Of a stretch of DNA of 64,000 nucleotides, positions 28,729-37,675 are shown in pieces. The position numbers and the translations under genes were made by a program. This DNA comes from an uncultured Neglectibacter sp. (lineage in GTDB: Bacteria > Bacillota > Clostridia > Oscillospirales > Acutalibacteraceae), in NCBI GenBank assembly GCA_946554335.1, contig CAMNSA010000002.1, positions 124,001 to 188,000 on the forward strand, in the 5' to 3' direction. Position 1 is the stretch's first letter, and every line of letters begins with the position of its first letter. The notes beneath the pieces are model-generated. The model made no database searches and had not been told where the DNA came from. It saw only the letters and a list, made by a program, of their open reading frames with translations.

Positions 28729-28887
28729 AAAATCTCTCAGAATTTGTGTTTTAGGGAAACTCCATAAACGGAAAGAAGAATCTTTGGATAAATAAAGACT
28801 ATCCATGGAGCCTTTTATCTGTTATACTGGGGACAATTTAAAAAACATGAGACTCGTTGTGCATGTTTCAAACAGGAGGAATAGTGA

Positions 28888-30000
28888 ATGGCAAGCGTAA
28901 CCCTAAAGAATATCTATAAAGTTTACTCTGGTGGCGTAACGGCTGTAACGGACTTTAACCTCGATATTGAGGATAAGGAGTTTATCATTCTGGTAGGACC
29001 TTCCGGCTGCGGTAAGTCCACCACTCTGAGAATGATCGCCGGTCTGGAAGAAATCAGCAAAGGCGAACTTTACATCGGCGATACTCTCGCCAATGATATC
29101 GCCCCCAAGGACAGAGACATCGCCATGGTGTTCCAGAACTATGCTCTGTATCCCCATATGACGGTATTTGACAACATGGCCTTCGGCCTGAAGCTGCGCA
29201 AGACTCCCAAGGATGAGATCAAGCGCCGTGTGGAAGAGGCTGCCCGTATCCTGGACATCTCCCATCTGCTGGACAGAAAGCCTGCCGCTTTGTCCGGCGG
29301 CCAGAGACAGCGTGTTGCCCTGGGCCGTGCTATTGTTCGTGACCCCAAGGTGTTCCTGCTGGACGAACCCCTCTCCAACCTGGACGCCAAGCTGCGCGCT
29401 CAGATGAGAACCGAGATCGCCAAGCTGCATAAGAGACTGGGCACCACCTTTATCTATGTTACTCATGACCAGACCGAGGCTATGACCATGGGCGACCGTA
29501 TTGTTGTTATGAAGGACGGCTTCATTCAGCAGGTCGATTCTCCCCAGAACCTGTATGATTATCCCGTTAACGAGTTTGTTGCGGGCTTCATGGGTTCTCC
29601 TCAGATGAACTTTATCGATGCCACTCTGGGCAAGGATGGCGCCGATTATACCCTGACCTTCGGCAATTGCACGATTAAGATCCCTGCCAATAAGGCAGAG
29701 GGCACGGAAATTGCTAACTATGTAGGCAAGGAAGTCGTTTTCGGTATCCGTCCCGAAGATGTGCATGATGAGCCCGAGTTCATTGAGAAGATCGGCGGCG
29801 CACATGCTACCGCTGATGTGGAAGTTACCGAATTGATGGGCGCTGAAACATATCTGTACCTCAACTGCGAAGGCCATGCGATCACCGCTCGTGTGGAGCC
29901 CACCTCCACCGCCAAGTCCGGCGACAAGGCGCAGATCGCCTTTGATCTGTCGAAGATGCACCTCTTTGACAAAGAGACTGAGAAGACTTTCCTGAACTAA
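28888..30000 (+). CDS. Sugar ABC transporter ATPase, MsmX/UgpC type
   Basis: The 370-residue ATPase has Walker A GPSGCGKST, the signature LSGGQRQRVALGRAI, Walker B VFLLDEPLSNLD, and a C-terminal OB-fold (TOBE-like) regulatory domain from about residue 240. It energises carbohydrate importers. No permease or binding protein is adjacent, so it is probably a shared ATPase serving several transporters, as MsmX does in Bacillus subtilis. Codon use is strongly C-ending as in ppdK, suggesting high expression. AGGAGG precedes the ATG. Confidence 0.93.
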   Translation: MASVTLKNIYKVYSGGVTAVTDFNLDIEDKEFIILVGPSGCGKSTTLRMIAGLEEISKGELYIGDTLANDIAPKDRDIAMVFQNYALYPHMTVFDNMAFGLKLRKTPKDEIKRRVEEAARILDISHLLDRKPAALSGGQRQRVALGRAIVRDPKVFLLDEPLSNLDAKLRAQMRTEIAKLHKRLGTTFIYVTHDQTEAMTMGDRIVVMKDGFIQQVDSPQNLYDYPVNEFVAGFMGSPQMNFIDATLGKDGADYTLTFGNCTIKIPANKAEGTEIANYVGKEVVFGIRPEDVHDEPEFIEKIGGAHATADVEVTELMGAETYLYLNCEGHAITARVEPTSTAKSGDKAQIAFDLSKMHLFDKETEKTFLN

Positions 30001-30022
30001 TTCTCCTGATTTGTAAAGCTTT

Positions 30023-30057
30023 ACAAAGGCGCTGGGTCCCAGCGCCTTTGTTCTTTT
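30023..30057 (+). terminator. Terminator of the MsmX-type ATPase gene
   Basis: A 14-bp stem (ACAAAGGCGCTGGG and its complement) closes around a single base and is followed by TTCTTTTC. Confidence 0.85.
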
Positions 30058-30277
30058 CTGTAAAGACAGGCTTTTTGCGTGAAAACTTTCGGAAAAGCAT
30101 AAAATCACTGGCTTTTTTCAAAAAAAGGTTGAATTTCCCTCGCCGATTCGCTAAAATAATGGTGTATAAGTTTCATTTTGTTGTTATTATGAGTCTGCCT
30201 CACACGGGAAGCGCCGTCTGAGGCTATACAGTATGTGGTTCGGCAGCGGATCTTGCTGCCGAGGAAAGGGGAAGCGC

Positions 30278-31363
30278 ATGTCTAACAGATTGTTTCAAGG
30301 GGTCATTCATCAGATGCGGGACGCGGTAGATCGGGTGATCGGTGTGATTGATGAATCCTCTGTTATCATTGCCTGCAGCGAGCTGGGCAGGATCGGAGAG
30401 GTATATGACAAGCTGACCGCGGAAGATATGGTTTCCTCTGAACTGTTTCAGACAGAGGAGTATACCTTCAAGTCTTTCGGGAGCCGTCCCAGGCCGGAAT
30501 ACGCGGTGTTCGTGGGCGGAACCGATTTTGAGGCCCAGAAGCTCGCAAGCGTTTTGGCCATTTCTCTCAGCAGCATCAAGCAGTATTATGACGAGAAATA
30601 TGACCGAGGTAATTTTATCAAGAATGTGATCCTGGACAATATCCTTCCCGGGGACATCTATTTGAAGAGTCACGAACTGCACTTTGATTCCGATGTGAGC
30701 CGGGTGTGTATGCTCATCAAGGTCATGGACAAAAATGATATCTCCGCCTATGATGTGCTTCAGAACCTGTTCCCGGACAAGAATAAGGATTTCATTGTCA
30801 ATATCAATGAGACCGATATCGCTCTGGTCAAGGAGATCAAGGCCAATATCGAGGAAAAGGATCTCGATAAGCTGGCGGGCTCTATTGTGGATACTCTTTC
30901 CGGCGAGTTTTATACCCACTGCATGGTTGGGATCGGCACTGTGGTAGGAGGCATCAAGGATCTGGCCCGCTCCTTTAAGGAGGCCCAGGTGGCTCTGGAG
31001 GTAGGAAAGGTCTTTGATACCGAAAAGCCGGTGGTCAGCTATAACAATCTGGGGATCGCTCGCCTGATCTATCAGCTGCCCACCACCCTGTGCGATATGT
31101 TCCTCAAGGAGGTCTTTAAGAAGGGCTCCATCGACTCTCTGGATCACGAGACGCTGTTTACCATCCAGCGCTTCTTCGAGAACAACCTGAATGTGTCTGA
31201 GACCTCCCGCAAGCTGTTTGTTCACCGCAATACGCTGGTGTACCGCCTGGAGAAGATCAAGAAGATCACCGGGCTGGATCTTCGGGAGTTTGAAGACGCC
31301 ATTGTGTTCAAGGTTGCTTTGATGGTGAAAAAGTATCTGTCCAGCAGCCCGGTGAAGTTTTAA
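30278..31363 (+). CDS. PucR/sugar-diacid-type transcriptional regulator
   Basis: The 361-residue protein ends in a PucR-type helix-turn-helix (LNVSETSRKLFVHRNTLVYRLEKIKKITGLDL). Its middle GGDEF-like or sensing region is typical of sugar-diacid regulators such as CdaR of E. coli, which is unrelated to the c-di-AMP CdaR above. I start at ATG 30278, after GAGGAAAGGGGAAGC. It follows the sugar-transport ATPase gene and its terminator; it may regulate carbohydrate use, but the ligand is unknown. Confidence 0.85.
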   Translation: MSNRLFQGVIHQMRDAVDRVIGVIDESSVIIACSELGRIGEVYDKLTAEDMVSSELFQTEEYTFKSFGSRPRPEYAVFVGGTDFEAQKLASVLAISLSSIKQYYDEKYDRGNFIKNVILDNILPGDIYLKSHELHFDSDVSRVCMLIKVMDKNDISAYDVLQNLFPDKNKDFIVNINETDIALVKEIKANIEEKDLDKLAGSIVDTLSGEFYTHCMVGIGTVVGGIKDLARSFKEAQVALEVGKVFDTEKPVVSYNNLGIARLIYQLPTTLCDMFLKEVFKKGSIDSLDHETLFTIQRFFENNLNVSETSRKLFVHRNTLVYRLEKIKKITGLDLREFEDAIVFKVALMVKKYLSSSPVKF

Positions 31364-31525
31364 CGGCCGGAATGGCACAGATGTTACAAAATGATTACAA
31401 TTAAATTCTTTTAAAGAATAATAGCAACAGCGCCCATTGGTATAATACCCTATGCCGATGGGTGTTATTGTGTCATAACAGGCTGTTGCGGCCCAAGCGG
31501 AAAGGACAGACAGGAGGGATCCCTT

Positions 31526-32377
31526 TTGGTCGAATTTCGTAATGTATCAAAGGTCTATAATAACGGCACGGAAGCGCTGCACAATATTAACCTGAAGGTG
31601 GACAAGGGCGAGTTCGTGTTTATCGTAGGCTCCTCCGGGGCGGGGAAAAGCACATTCCTGAAGCTGATCATGTGCGAGGAGCGTCCCAATTCCGGCCAGG
31701 TAATCGTGGACGGCGTGGATGTGTCCCGGATCCGGAAGGGAAAGATTCCCTATATCCGCAGAAGGATGGGCATCGTGTTCCAGGATTTCCGCCTGATTGA
31801 TCATATGACGGTATACGACAATGTGGCCTTTGCCATGCATGTGGTGGGGGCCTCCTCCAAGACCATCAAAAAGCGCGTCCCCTATATTCTCAGCCTGGTA
31901 GGCCTGCAGCACAAGGCAAAGCACCATCCCAACGAGCTTTCCGGCGGCGAGCGCCAGAGAGTGGGTTTAGCGCGGGCGCTGGTGAACAACCCCACTATGA
32001 TCGTGGCTGACGAGCCTACCGGAAATATTGACCCGGCCCTCTCCTTTGAGATCGTAGATCTGTTAAGCGAGATCAACCGCCGGGGAACCACGGTGCTGAT
32101 GGTAACTCACGAGCACTCTCTGGTCAAGCACTTTCACAAGCGGATCATCCAGATCCACAGCGGCGAGATCGTGGCGGATACGGCTGCCATGCAGGAGGAT
32201 GTTCCCGAGGAGCAGGAGCCCGCGGTGGAAGAGGAGTATGGAGAGTATGAAGAGGGTTATAGCGAGGTAGAGGTCAACGAGGAGTACGAGTCCGAAGAGG
32301 CGGACGCTTCCTACGAGGAGGATGAAGAGAACTTCGATGAGGAAGAAGAGGACGAGGAAGGGAGCGTGGACGGCTGA
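31526..32377 (+). CDS. ftsE: Cell-division ATPase FtsE with an acidic tail
   Basis: FtsE is the ATPase of the FtsEX complex that activates peptidoglycan hydrolases at the membrane. Walker A GSSGAGKST, the signature LSGGERQRVGLARAL and Walker B MIVADEPTGNID are intact. The start is TTG 31526 after AGGAGGG. Length is 283 residues against about 230 usually. The extra C-terminal 60 or so residues are almost all Glu, Asp, Tyr and Ser (for example EEEYGEYEEGYSEVEV). The stop overlaps ftsX by one base. Confidence 0.95.
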   Translation: MVEFRNVSKVYNNGTEALHNINLKVDKGEFVFIVGSSGAGKSTFLKLIMCEERPNSGQVIVDGVDVSRIRKGKIPYIRRRMGIVFQDFRLIDHMTVYDNVAFAMHVVGASSKTIKKRVPYILSLVGLQHKAKHHPNELSGGERQRVGLARALVNNPTMIVADEPTGNIDPALSFEIVDLLSEINRRGTTVLMVTHEHSLVKHFHKRIIQIHSGEIVADTAAMQEDVPEEQEPAVEEEYGEYEEGYSEVEVNEEYESEEADASYEEDEENFDEEEEDEEGSVDG

Positions 32378-33282
32378 TGCACAGTATCGGGTATCTTTTT
32401 AAAGAGGGCTTAAAAAGCCTTTGGAAAAACAGAACGATGAGTATCGCTTCTATTGCCGTGCTGATCTCCTGCCTGTTGATGACAGGCGTGGCGGGGCTGC
32501 TTTCCCTCAACCTTTCTATCACCATGAAGTCCATTGAGGACAACAACAGCGTGATGGTCTATCTGGATGAAAGTCTGCCCTCCCTTTCCGCCGTCAAGGT
32601 GGGAGAGGAGATCAAAAAGATCGAGAATATCGGGGAGTGTACCTTCATCCCCAAGGACGACGGGCTGCTTACCATGATGGACAATATGGACGGCACGCCG
32701 GAGCTTTTCAACGGTCTGCTGGGAGACGATAATCCCCTTCCGGACGCCTATCAGATCTCCTTGAGCGATCTGAGCCTTTACGATGAGACGATCAGCGAAG
32801 TGAAGGCGGTGGAGGGGGTCAAATCCATTTCTGATTTCCGGGACGTGGCCACAAAGCTCAGCAATCTGGACCGGCTGGTGCGCTATTGCAGTATCGCCAT
32901 CGTGGCAGTGCTCAGCGTGGTGTCCCTGTTCATCATATCCAACACGGTAAAGGTTACCATGTTCTCCCGGAGAATGGAGATCAGCATCATGAAGTCTGTG
33001 GGCGCGACCAACGGCTTTGTCAGGATCCCCTTTATCGTGGAGGGCCTGATGATCGGGATCCTTTCCGGCGCGATTTCCGCCACGGTGCTGCTGTTCGCCT
33101 ATGATAAAGCGGTGGAGGTTGTCTACAGCATCGTCCCGTTCCTCAGCGCTATGGATCTTTCTCCTTATACGCTGTTGATCTATTTGGGGTATATGGTGGC
33201 CGGAATGTTATTCGGCGTTATGGGCGGCGTAATCTCCATCAGCAAGTACTTGAAAAAAGAGGGAGAAAACGCCATCGTTTGA
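32377..33282 (+). CDS. ftsX: Cell-division permease-like protein FtsX
   Basis: The 301-residue membrane protein has one N-terminal helix, an extracellular domain (residues about 50-170) and three further helices near residues 175-195, 225-245 and 265-290. The family segment VKVTMFSRRMEISIMKSVGATNGFVR is present. With FtsE it forms an ABC-type mechanotransmitter, not a transporter. It is coupled to ftsE by TGATG. Confidence 0.95.
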   Translation: MHSIGYLFKEGLKSLWKNRTMSIASIAVLISCLLMTGVAGLLSLNLSITMKSIEDNNSVMVYLDESLPSLSAVKVGEEIKKIENIGECTFIPKDDGLLTMMDNMDGTPELFNGLLGDDNPLPDAYQISLSDLSLYDETISEVKAVEGVKSISDFRDVATKLSNLDRLVRYCSIAIVAVLSVVSLFIISNTVKVTMFSRRMEISIMKSVGATNGFVRIPFIVEGLMIGILSGAISATVLLFAYDKAVEVVYSIVPFLSAMDLSPYTLLIYLGYMVAGMLFGVMGGVISISKYLKKEGENAIV

Positions 33283-33326
33283 TCCGCCGGTCTGGAACGG
33301 GATCTTTTTCCTTCCGCGCTTTTTCA

Positions 33327-33355
33327 TTGACAACGACCCGGGTTTTCACTATAAT
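33327..33355 (+). promoter_or_regulatory. Sigma-A promoter of greA with a leader hairpin
   Basis: TTGACA and TATAAT are spaced by 17 bases. A GGCGCCC/GGGCGCC hairpin follows at 33370-33385, between the -10 box and the ribosome site of greA. Confidence 0.85.
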
Positions 33356-33405
33356 AAGAAACATTCAGGCGCCCTTGGGCGCCTTATCAGTAAAGGATGA
33401 GAGTT

Positions 33406-33888
33406 ATGGCAGAGAAACAGTACTTTGTAACCGAAGAGGGATTGGAATCCCTGGAAAAGGAATTGGATTATTTAAAAACAGTAAGACGCAGGGAAGTGGC
33501 GGAAAAAATTAAAGTGGCCCTTTCCTTCGGCGATCTTTCTGAAAACAGCGAATATGACGAGGCCAAAAATGATCAGGCTATGATGGAGGCCCGGATCGCC
33601 GATGTGGAGGTCATGCTGAAAAACGCCGTGGTCATCGACGAGAGCGAGCTGAGCAAGGAGACCGTGCATATCGGTTCCAAAATTGAAGTAAATGTCACCG
33701 GGGCGGATGGAAAAAAATCCAAGCGGGAATTCAAGATCGTGGGGTCAAACGAGGCGGACCCCCGAAATGGGAAGATCTCGGACGAATCCGCGGTAGGAAA
33801 GGCCTTGATCGGTCATAAATCCGGTCAGACCGTTCAAGTGGAAACGCCCGCGGGCATGTCCAAATACAAGATCGTCACCATCGCTTGA
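33406..33888 (+). CDS. greA: Transcription elongation factor GreA
   Basis: GreA rescues backtracked RNA polymerase by stimulating transcript cleavage. The 160-residue protein has the N-terminal coiled coil with the acidic tip (FGDLSENSEYDEAKNDQ) and the C-terminal FKBP-like domain ending in TPAGMSKYKIV. ATG 33406 follows AAAGGA at eight bases; the track start at 33397 is less likely. It has its own promoter and terminator, then lysS. Confidence 0.96.
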   Translation: MAEKQYFVTEEGLESLEKELDYLKTVRRREVAEKIKVALSFGDLSENSEYDEAKNDQAMMEARIADVEVMLKNAVVIDESELSKETVHIGSKIEVNVTGADGKKSKREFKIVGSNEADPRNGKISDESAVGKALIGHKSGQTVQVETPAGMSKYKIVTIA

Positions 33889-33896
33889 CGCGGATA

Positions 33897-33931
33897 AAAG
33901 GAGCCTCCCAAAGTGCGGTGCTCCTTTTTTA
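33897..33931 (+). terminator. Terminator of greA
   Basis: AAAGGAGC pairs with GCTCCTTT across a 15-base loop and ends in TTTTTT. Confidence 0.8.
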
Positions 33932-33962
33932 AATGATTTTTATAAGGGGAAAGAGGATCAGT

Positions 33963-35468
33963 ATGGTGCAACAGCAAAATGCAGGCCCACAGAATACGGG
34001 AGAAGATTTAAACGAAATTCTGCGTGTGCGCAGAGAGAAGCTTGCGGCGCTGCAGGAGGCGGGAGAGGACCCCTTCCGGCAGACGCGTTTCCTCTGGGAC
34101 GCTACCAGCGGGCAGATCAAGGAGAATTTTGACGAGATGGAAGGGAAACCCGTCAAGGTGGCCGGACGGCTGATGTCCAAGCGGGGAATGGGAAAGGTGT
34201 CCTTCTGCGACTTGCAGGATCGGGACGGCAAGATCCAGCTTTACGCCCGGCAGGACGAGATGGACGAGGCGGTCTATAAGAAGTTCAAGAAATATGACAT
34301 CGGCGATATCGTGGGAGTCGAGGGAGAGGTTTTCCGCACCCAGCGCGGGGAAATGAGCGTTCGGGCAAAGAATATCACCCTGCTCTCCAAGTCCCTTCTG
34401 CCGCTGCCGGAGAAGTTCCACGGCCTTCAGAACAAGGACCTGCGCTACCGTCAGAGATATGTGGACCTCATCGTCAACCCGGAGGTAAAGCGGAACTTTG
34501 TCCTGCGCGCTCAGTTTATCAAGCATGTGCGGGATTTTCTGGATGATCGGGGCTTTATCGAGGTGGAAACCCCGGTGCTCAACACCATTCAGGGCGGCGC
34601 TACCGCCCGACCTTTTGTGACCCACCACAACACCCTGGACATCGACATGTATCTGCGTATCGCAACTGAGCTTCCTTTAAAGCGGCTCATTGTGGGTGGG
34701 ATGGATCGGGTCTATGACCTGGGCAGGATCTTCCGCAATGAGGGCATGGACCCGAAGCATAACCCGGAGTTTACCACGGTTGAGCTTTATCAGGCCTATG
34801 CCGATTTCAACGACATGATGGATCTCTTTGAGGATCTGCTCTCTTCGGCGGCCCAGAAGCTGCTGGGGACCTATGAGCTGGAGTGGCTCGGGAAGCAGGT
34901 GAACCTTACCCCCGGCTGGCGCCGCATGCCCATGCACGAGGCGGTGAGGGAATACTGCGGGATCGATTTCATGGCGATCACCTCCGACGAGGAGGCTGTG
35001 AAGGCTGCGAAGGAGATCGGCGTGGAGCTTCCGGAGAACAAGGAGCCCACCTGGGGCAACGCCCTGTATGAGTGCTTTGACCAGCGGGTGGAGGAAAAGC
35101 TTGTTGATCCCACCTTCATCACCATGCATCCGGTGGATGTGTCGCCGCTTGCCAAGCGCTCTCCCAAGGACTCCAGGCTCACAGAGCGGTTCGAGCTGTT
35201 TATCTGCGGCTCCGAGATGGGCAACGCCTTTTCTGAGCTCAACGACCCCATCGACCAGCGCAGCCGCTTCCAGAAAGAGGTGGAGGCCAGAGCCAAGGGC
35301 GACGACGAGGCCGGCATGATGGACGAGGATTTCCTCACGGCTTTGGAATACGGGATGCCTCCCACGGGAGGTCTCGGAATTGGGATCGATAGATGCGTGA
35401 TGCTTCTCACCGGCGCAGATTCCATCCGGGACGTGATCGCCTTCCCCACGATGAAACCTCTCGATTAA
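33963..35468 (+). CDS. lysS: Lysyl-tRNA synthetase, class II
   Basis: LysRS charges tRNA-Lys. The 501-residue protein has an N-terminal OB fold for the anticodon (VKVAGRLMSKRGMGKVSF) and class II motifs: VETPVLNTIQGGA, FRNEGMDPKHNPEFT (motif 2) and GLGIGIDRCVMLLTG (motif 3). ATG 33963 is chosen after AAGAGGA. The integrated element begins about 55 bases after its stop, so the native terminator may have been pushed 12.8 kb away. Confidence 0.97.
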   Translation: MVQQQNAGPQNTGEDLNEILRVRREKLAALQEAGEDPFRQTRFLWDATSGQIKENFDEMEGKPVKVAGRLMSKRGMGKVSFCDLQDRDGKIQLYARQDEMDEAVYKKFKKYDIGDIVGVEGEVFRTQRGEMSVRAKNITLLSKSLLPLPEKFHGLQNKDLRYRQRYVDLIVNPEVKRNFVLRAQFIKHVRDFLDDRGFIEVETPVLNTIQGGATARPFVTHHNTLDIDMYLRIATELPLKRLIVGGMDRVYDLGRIFRNEGMDPKHNPEFTTVELYQAYADFNDMMDLFEDLLSSAAQKLLGTYELEWLGKQVNLTPGWRRMPMHEAVREYCGIDFMAITSDEEAVKAAKEIGVELPENKEPTWGNALYECFDQRVEEKLVDPTFITMHPVDVSPLAKRSPKDSRLTERFELFICGSEMGNAFSELNDPIDQRSRFQKEVEARAKGDDEAGMMDEDFLTALEYGMPPTGGLGIGIDRCVMLLTGADSIRDVIAFPTMKPLD

Positions 35469-35521
35469 CAGCCCCCTTGCGGCACAATGGTTTTCGGGGA
35501 TTTCAGGGGATAAATCGGGAG

Positions 35522-35548
35522 ATTTTACACCTAATTTACACCTTTTCA
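35522..35548 (+). repeat. Left attachment repeat (attL or attR)
   Basis: ATTTTACACCTAATTTACAC continues into CTTTTCA. It matches the right copy except for one missing base; the final AATTTACACCTTTTCA is identical in both. It also contains two TTTACACCT units in tandem. It lies in intergenic sequence after lysS; no tRNA gene is present. Confidence 0.8.
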
Positions 35549-35584
35549 ATGAACAAGAGCCCACAATAACAAACTCTGAAAAGA

Positions 35585-35613
35585 CACTTTTGCAAGTAGC
35601 AAGGGTGTTTTTT
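35585..35613 (+). terminator. Plus-strand terminator just inside the element
   Basis: CACTTTTGC and GCAAGGGTG form a nine-base stem with two G-T pairs, followed by six Ts. It would stop read-through from lysS into the element. Confidence 0.6.
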
Positions 35614-35731
35614 CTTACGCATTTTTAGCACCTCACAATATGTGAGGCATACATAAGCATTTGTGTTTATAAGAATGCTGCCGACAGACAACAGTGTTAT
35701 AAGCATGAAATCTTAGAATAAACAAAAGGAG

Positions 35732-35768
35732 GAGATGACGAATATAGTCATCTCTGCCTTATTTTTTT
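35732..35768 (+). terminator. Second plus-strand hairpin with T-run
   Basis: GAGATGAC pairs with GTCATCTC and is followed by TGCCTTATTTTTTT. No plus-strand gene lies immediately upstream, so it may guard against read-through or end a short RNA. Confidence 0.55.
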
Positions 35769-35772
35769 GCGC

Positions 35773-35810
35773 AAAAAAATGAGAGCAAACCAACAAAGGC
35801 TCACTCTCAT
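35773..35810 (-). terminator. Minus-strand terminator after the lysis-end genes
   Basis: On the minus strand ATGAGAG pairs with CTCTCAT and is followed by seven Ts, about 60 bases after the last minus-strand gene. Confidence 0.6.
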
Positions 35811-35870
35811 ATAATATTAAGATATTTATACACCCACATATATCCACTTTAGTGGTGATGTCAAATGATT

Positions 35871-36293
35871 TTATAGAAAATCATTTTCCTCCATTCGTTC
35901 CAGGTAGACTCGCTCAATATTTTCAATAGCGAGAACACATCGGTTGTTACGATAGTCCTTATGTTCCCGGCAGTAATCCTCATAAAAATCTATAACGGCG
36001 AGAATTTCAATAAAGTCCTCTCGCGTATGCTTCAGTCCACGCATCAGCTCAAGATTAAAGGATAGGATTTGCGCTCTGTGGGCATCTGCATTGCGTTCAT
36101 CATCAACCTTTATGTGACCGTCAAGCCGTTTCTCCACTGTGTTTAGTTTCTCAATTACATCTCCATTGAGACCCCTGCCGATTGCCCGCATGATAGCAGA
36201 CCACGGGTCTACCTTGATTGGAGCAATTTGGACGAGCGTTAGCAAGAGTAATATACCACCACCACTCCAACTTAAAATCTCTGCGATACTCAT
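35871..36293 (-). CDS. Phage lysis-end protein with one membrane helix
   Basis: The 140-residue protein has an N-terminal hydrophobic segment (SWSGGGILLLLTLVQI) and a charged helical remainder. I recognise it only as the sort of small protein found beside holins in Clostridia prophages. It lies 18 bases after the holin-like gene. No endolysin follows before the element edge, which is unusual for a working lysis cassette. Confidence 0.6.
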   Translation of the reverse strand: MSIAEILSWSGGGILLLLTLVQIAPIKVDPWSAIMRAIGRGLNGDVIEKLNTVEKRLDGHIKVDDERNADAHRAQILSFNLELMRGLKHTREDFIEILAVIDFYEDYCREHKDYRNNRCVLAIENIERVYLERMEENDFL

Positions 36294-36311
36294 ACTGCAC
36301 CTCCTGAAAAG

Positions 36312-36674
36312 TTATTTGATATCCTTCTTTTCTTCAGCGGCAACAGTTTTGTTCGCATTCAAAACTTTGCTCATGTCACACATATTGTCGATGAGTTCGC
36401 CGATTTTCTCATAATCTTTTTCATCCAAGTCATAGTCGATTGTGTCAGCAGATGCTTTTAGCATTGCCATGACATATGTTTTCTTATCTGCTCCGACCTC
36501 CATCTTGCCTTCAACCTCTGACATGAGGTCAATAACAAGACCCACAACTTTCGGCCAATTCTTTTCTTTTACAGCCTTGCGGACATATTCTACCAGCTTG
36601 ATAGCCAGAGGAATAGCGGTTGCAAGACCTGCGAGGACAGAAACAATAAGTTGCAGATACTGTTCCATACCCAT
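36312..36674 (-). CDS. Holin-like small membrane protein
   Basis: The 120-residue protein begins MEQYLQLIVSVLAGLATAIPLAIKL, a single hydrophobic helix, followed by a basic patch and a charged helical tail. This fits a holin of the LLH type, but the match is by shape only. Its start has no clear Shine-Dalgarno site and overlaps the end of the truncated tail gene, which suggests a deletion has removed its original upstream sequence. Confidence 0.5.
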   Translation of the reverse strand: MGMEQYLQLIVSVLAGLATAIPLAIKLVEYVRKAVKEKNWPKVVGLVIDLMSEVEGKMEVGADKKTYVMAMLKASADTIDYDLDEKDYEKIGELIDNMCDMSKVLNANKTVAAEEKKDIK

Positions 36675-37060
36675 TCCGGATTGCCATCATCGTTTTCTGC
36701 TTCCGTGCTCCCAATGACTGTGTCCCCAAGTGTAGCTGTGACGGTAGACCCAGTAGGCGCACTGACAACAACCTGTGGAGTCATAAAACCGCCAAGCTGT
36801 GTTTTGACATAATTCACCAGATTTCCAAGAGTCATCCTGTTTCCTGTTTTATTCGATGTATCTCTGATAGCAATACAGTCAGCAGACACTGCATTTGAAT
36901 AAGATAGGGTAGAAGACCCGCTGATAAGGTTGTACAGCCGGTCATCCAAAATGTCTCCCTGTTCAATTACGGCAACATGGTCTACACCAAGTTTATTATA
37001 TAACTCGTCGTGACCAATCAGAGCATATGTGCCGTCGTTACCAGAAGAAACGCCACCCTT
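36590..37060 (-). pseudogene. Truncated phage tail protein
   Basis: Read upstream of the track ORF, the frame continues as FIKGGVSSGNDGTYALIGHD, DDRLYNLISGSSTLSYSN and NYVKTQLGGF. It then gives TPQVVVSAPTGSTVTATLGD, a repeat type I associate with Clostridia phage tail proteins. The 5-prime part is missing at about 37,060, where a plus-strand gene fragment begins. The 3-prime part runs out of homology near 36,690 and then reads through the holin start in another frame. Both ends look like deletion joins. Confidence 0.65.
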
Positions 37061-37301
37061 GATAAATGCCGCATTAAAGTATATTACAAAAGATACCGAT
37101 GCAGTGGTTTCTTATAAGCTATATGAGCCGTTCAAAACAATGGGCAGCGTAAGTGCAGAAGCAAAGTTGCTTGAATTTGATAAGCCAGAGTGGTTTGCGC
37201 GAGTTGCAGAGTTTTCAAGTAATACAGAGGTATATCCGCTAACCAACGGAAAGGTAAGGCTTACATTTACCTTTCACGGCTTGACTGCTCCAATTGAGTG
37301 A
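37029..37301 (+). pseudogene. C-terminal fragment of an unknown plus-strand gene
   Basis: The track ORF is 90 residues. Its first dozen codons are the antisense of the truncated tail gene, and the sequence only looks native from about AALKYITKDTDAVVSYKL onward. It ends LTFTFHGLTAPIE and is followed by a new gene with its own AGGAGG site. I do not recognise the family. It is best seen as the surviving tail of a longer gene cut at a head-to-head junction near 37,060. Confidence 0.6.
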
Positions 37302-37312
37302 GGAGGTACGGT

Positions 37313-37675
37313 GTGGAAGAGAAATCTTGCAAAGACCTTGTAATGGAAGTTGTCGAAGAAGCATCCAAACGATTTGGCAGTTCATTCGTTGTTACAGAAG
37401 AATCTATAGGTAAGCTATCTGATATTTGTGATGCAGTAGATAATTTAGCAGACGATAATTTCTGCGACTATATTGATATCGATGTTGACGAGTACACAAA
37501 AAAACTGACGATTGGAATTACCTGTGATGATTTAGAAATGCACGGTGGAAGAACAAACGAGTTCTTTACCCTGATTAAGATGGTAGACTCATTTTGCTTC
37601 TCCACAACATCCGATGGTGCATTGAAGGTGGAATTCAACATTTTCTGGATATGGGAGGGAACTCGTGAATGCTAA
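37313..37675 (+). CDS. Hypothetical element protein
   Basis: A 120-residue acidic protein (EEASKRFGSSFVVTEESI, DNFCDYIDIDVDEY) of unknown function. GTG 37313 follows AGGAGG at six bases; the track start at 37298 lies before that site. It overlaps the next gene by eleven bases, so these small genes form an operon. No motif is recognised. Confidence 0.65.
   Translation: MEEKSCKDLVMEVVEEASKRFGSSFVVTEESIGKLSDICDAVDNLADDNFCDYIDIDVDEYTKKLTIGITCDDLEMHGGRTNEFFTLIKMVDSFCFSTTSDGALKVEFNIFWIWEGTREC

Noticed and set aside
28903-30108. 401-codon minus ORF antisense to the MsmX-type ATPase
   Set aside because: Shadow of a highly codon-biased gene; no motif or ribosome site.
35469-35560. tRNA gene as integration target
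   Set aside because: No cloverleaf or CCA end can be formed around either attachment repeat.
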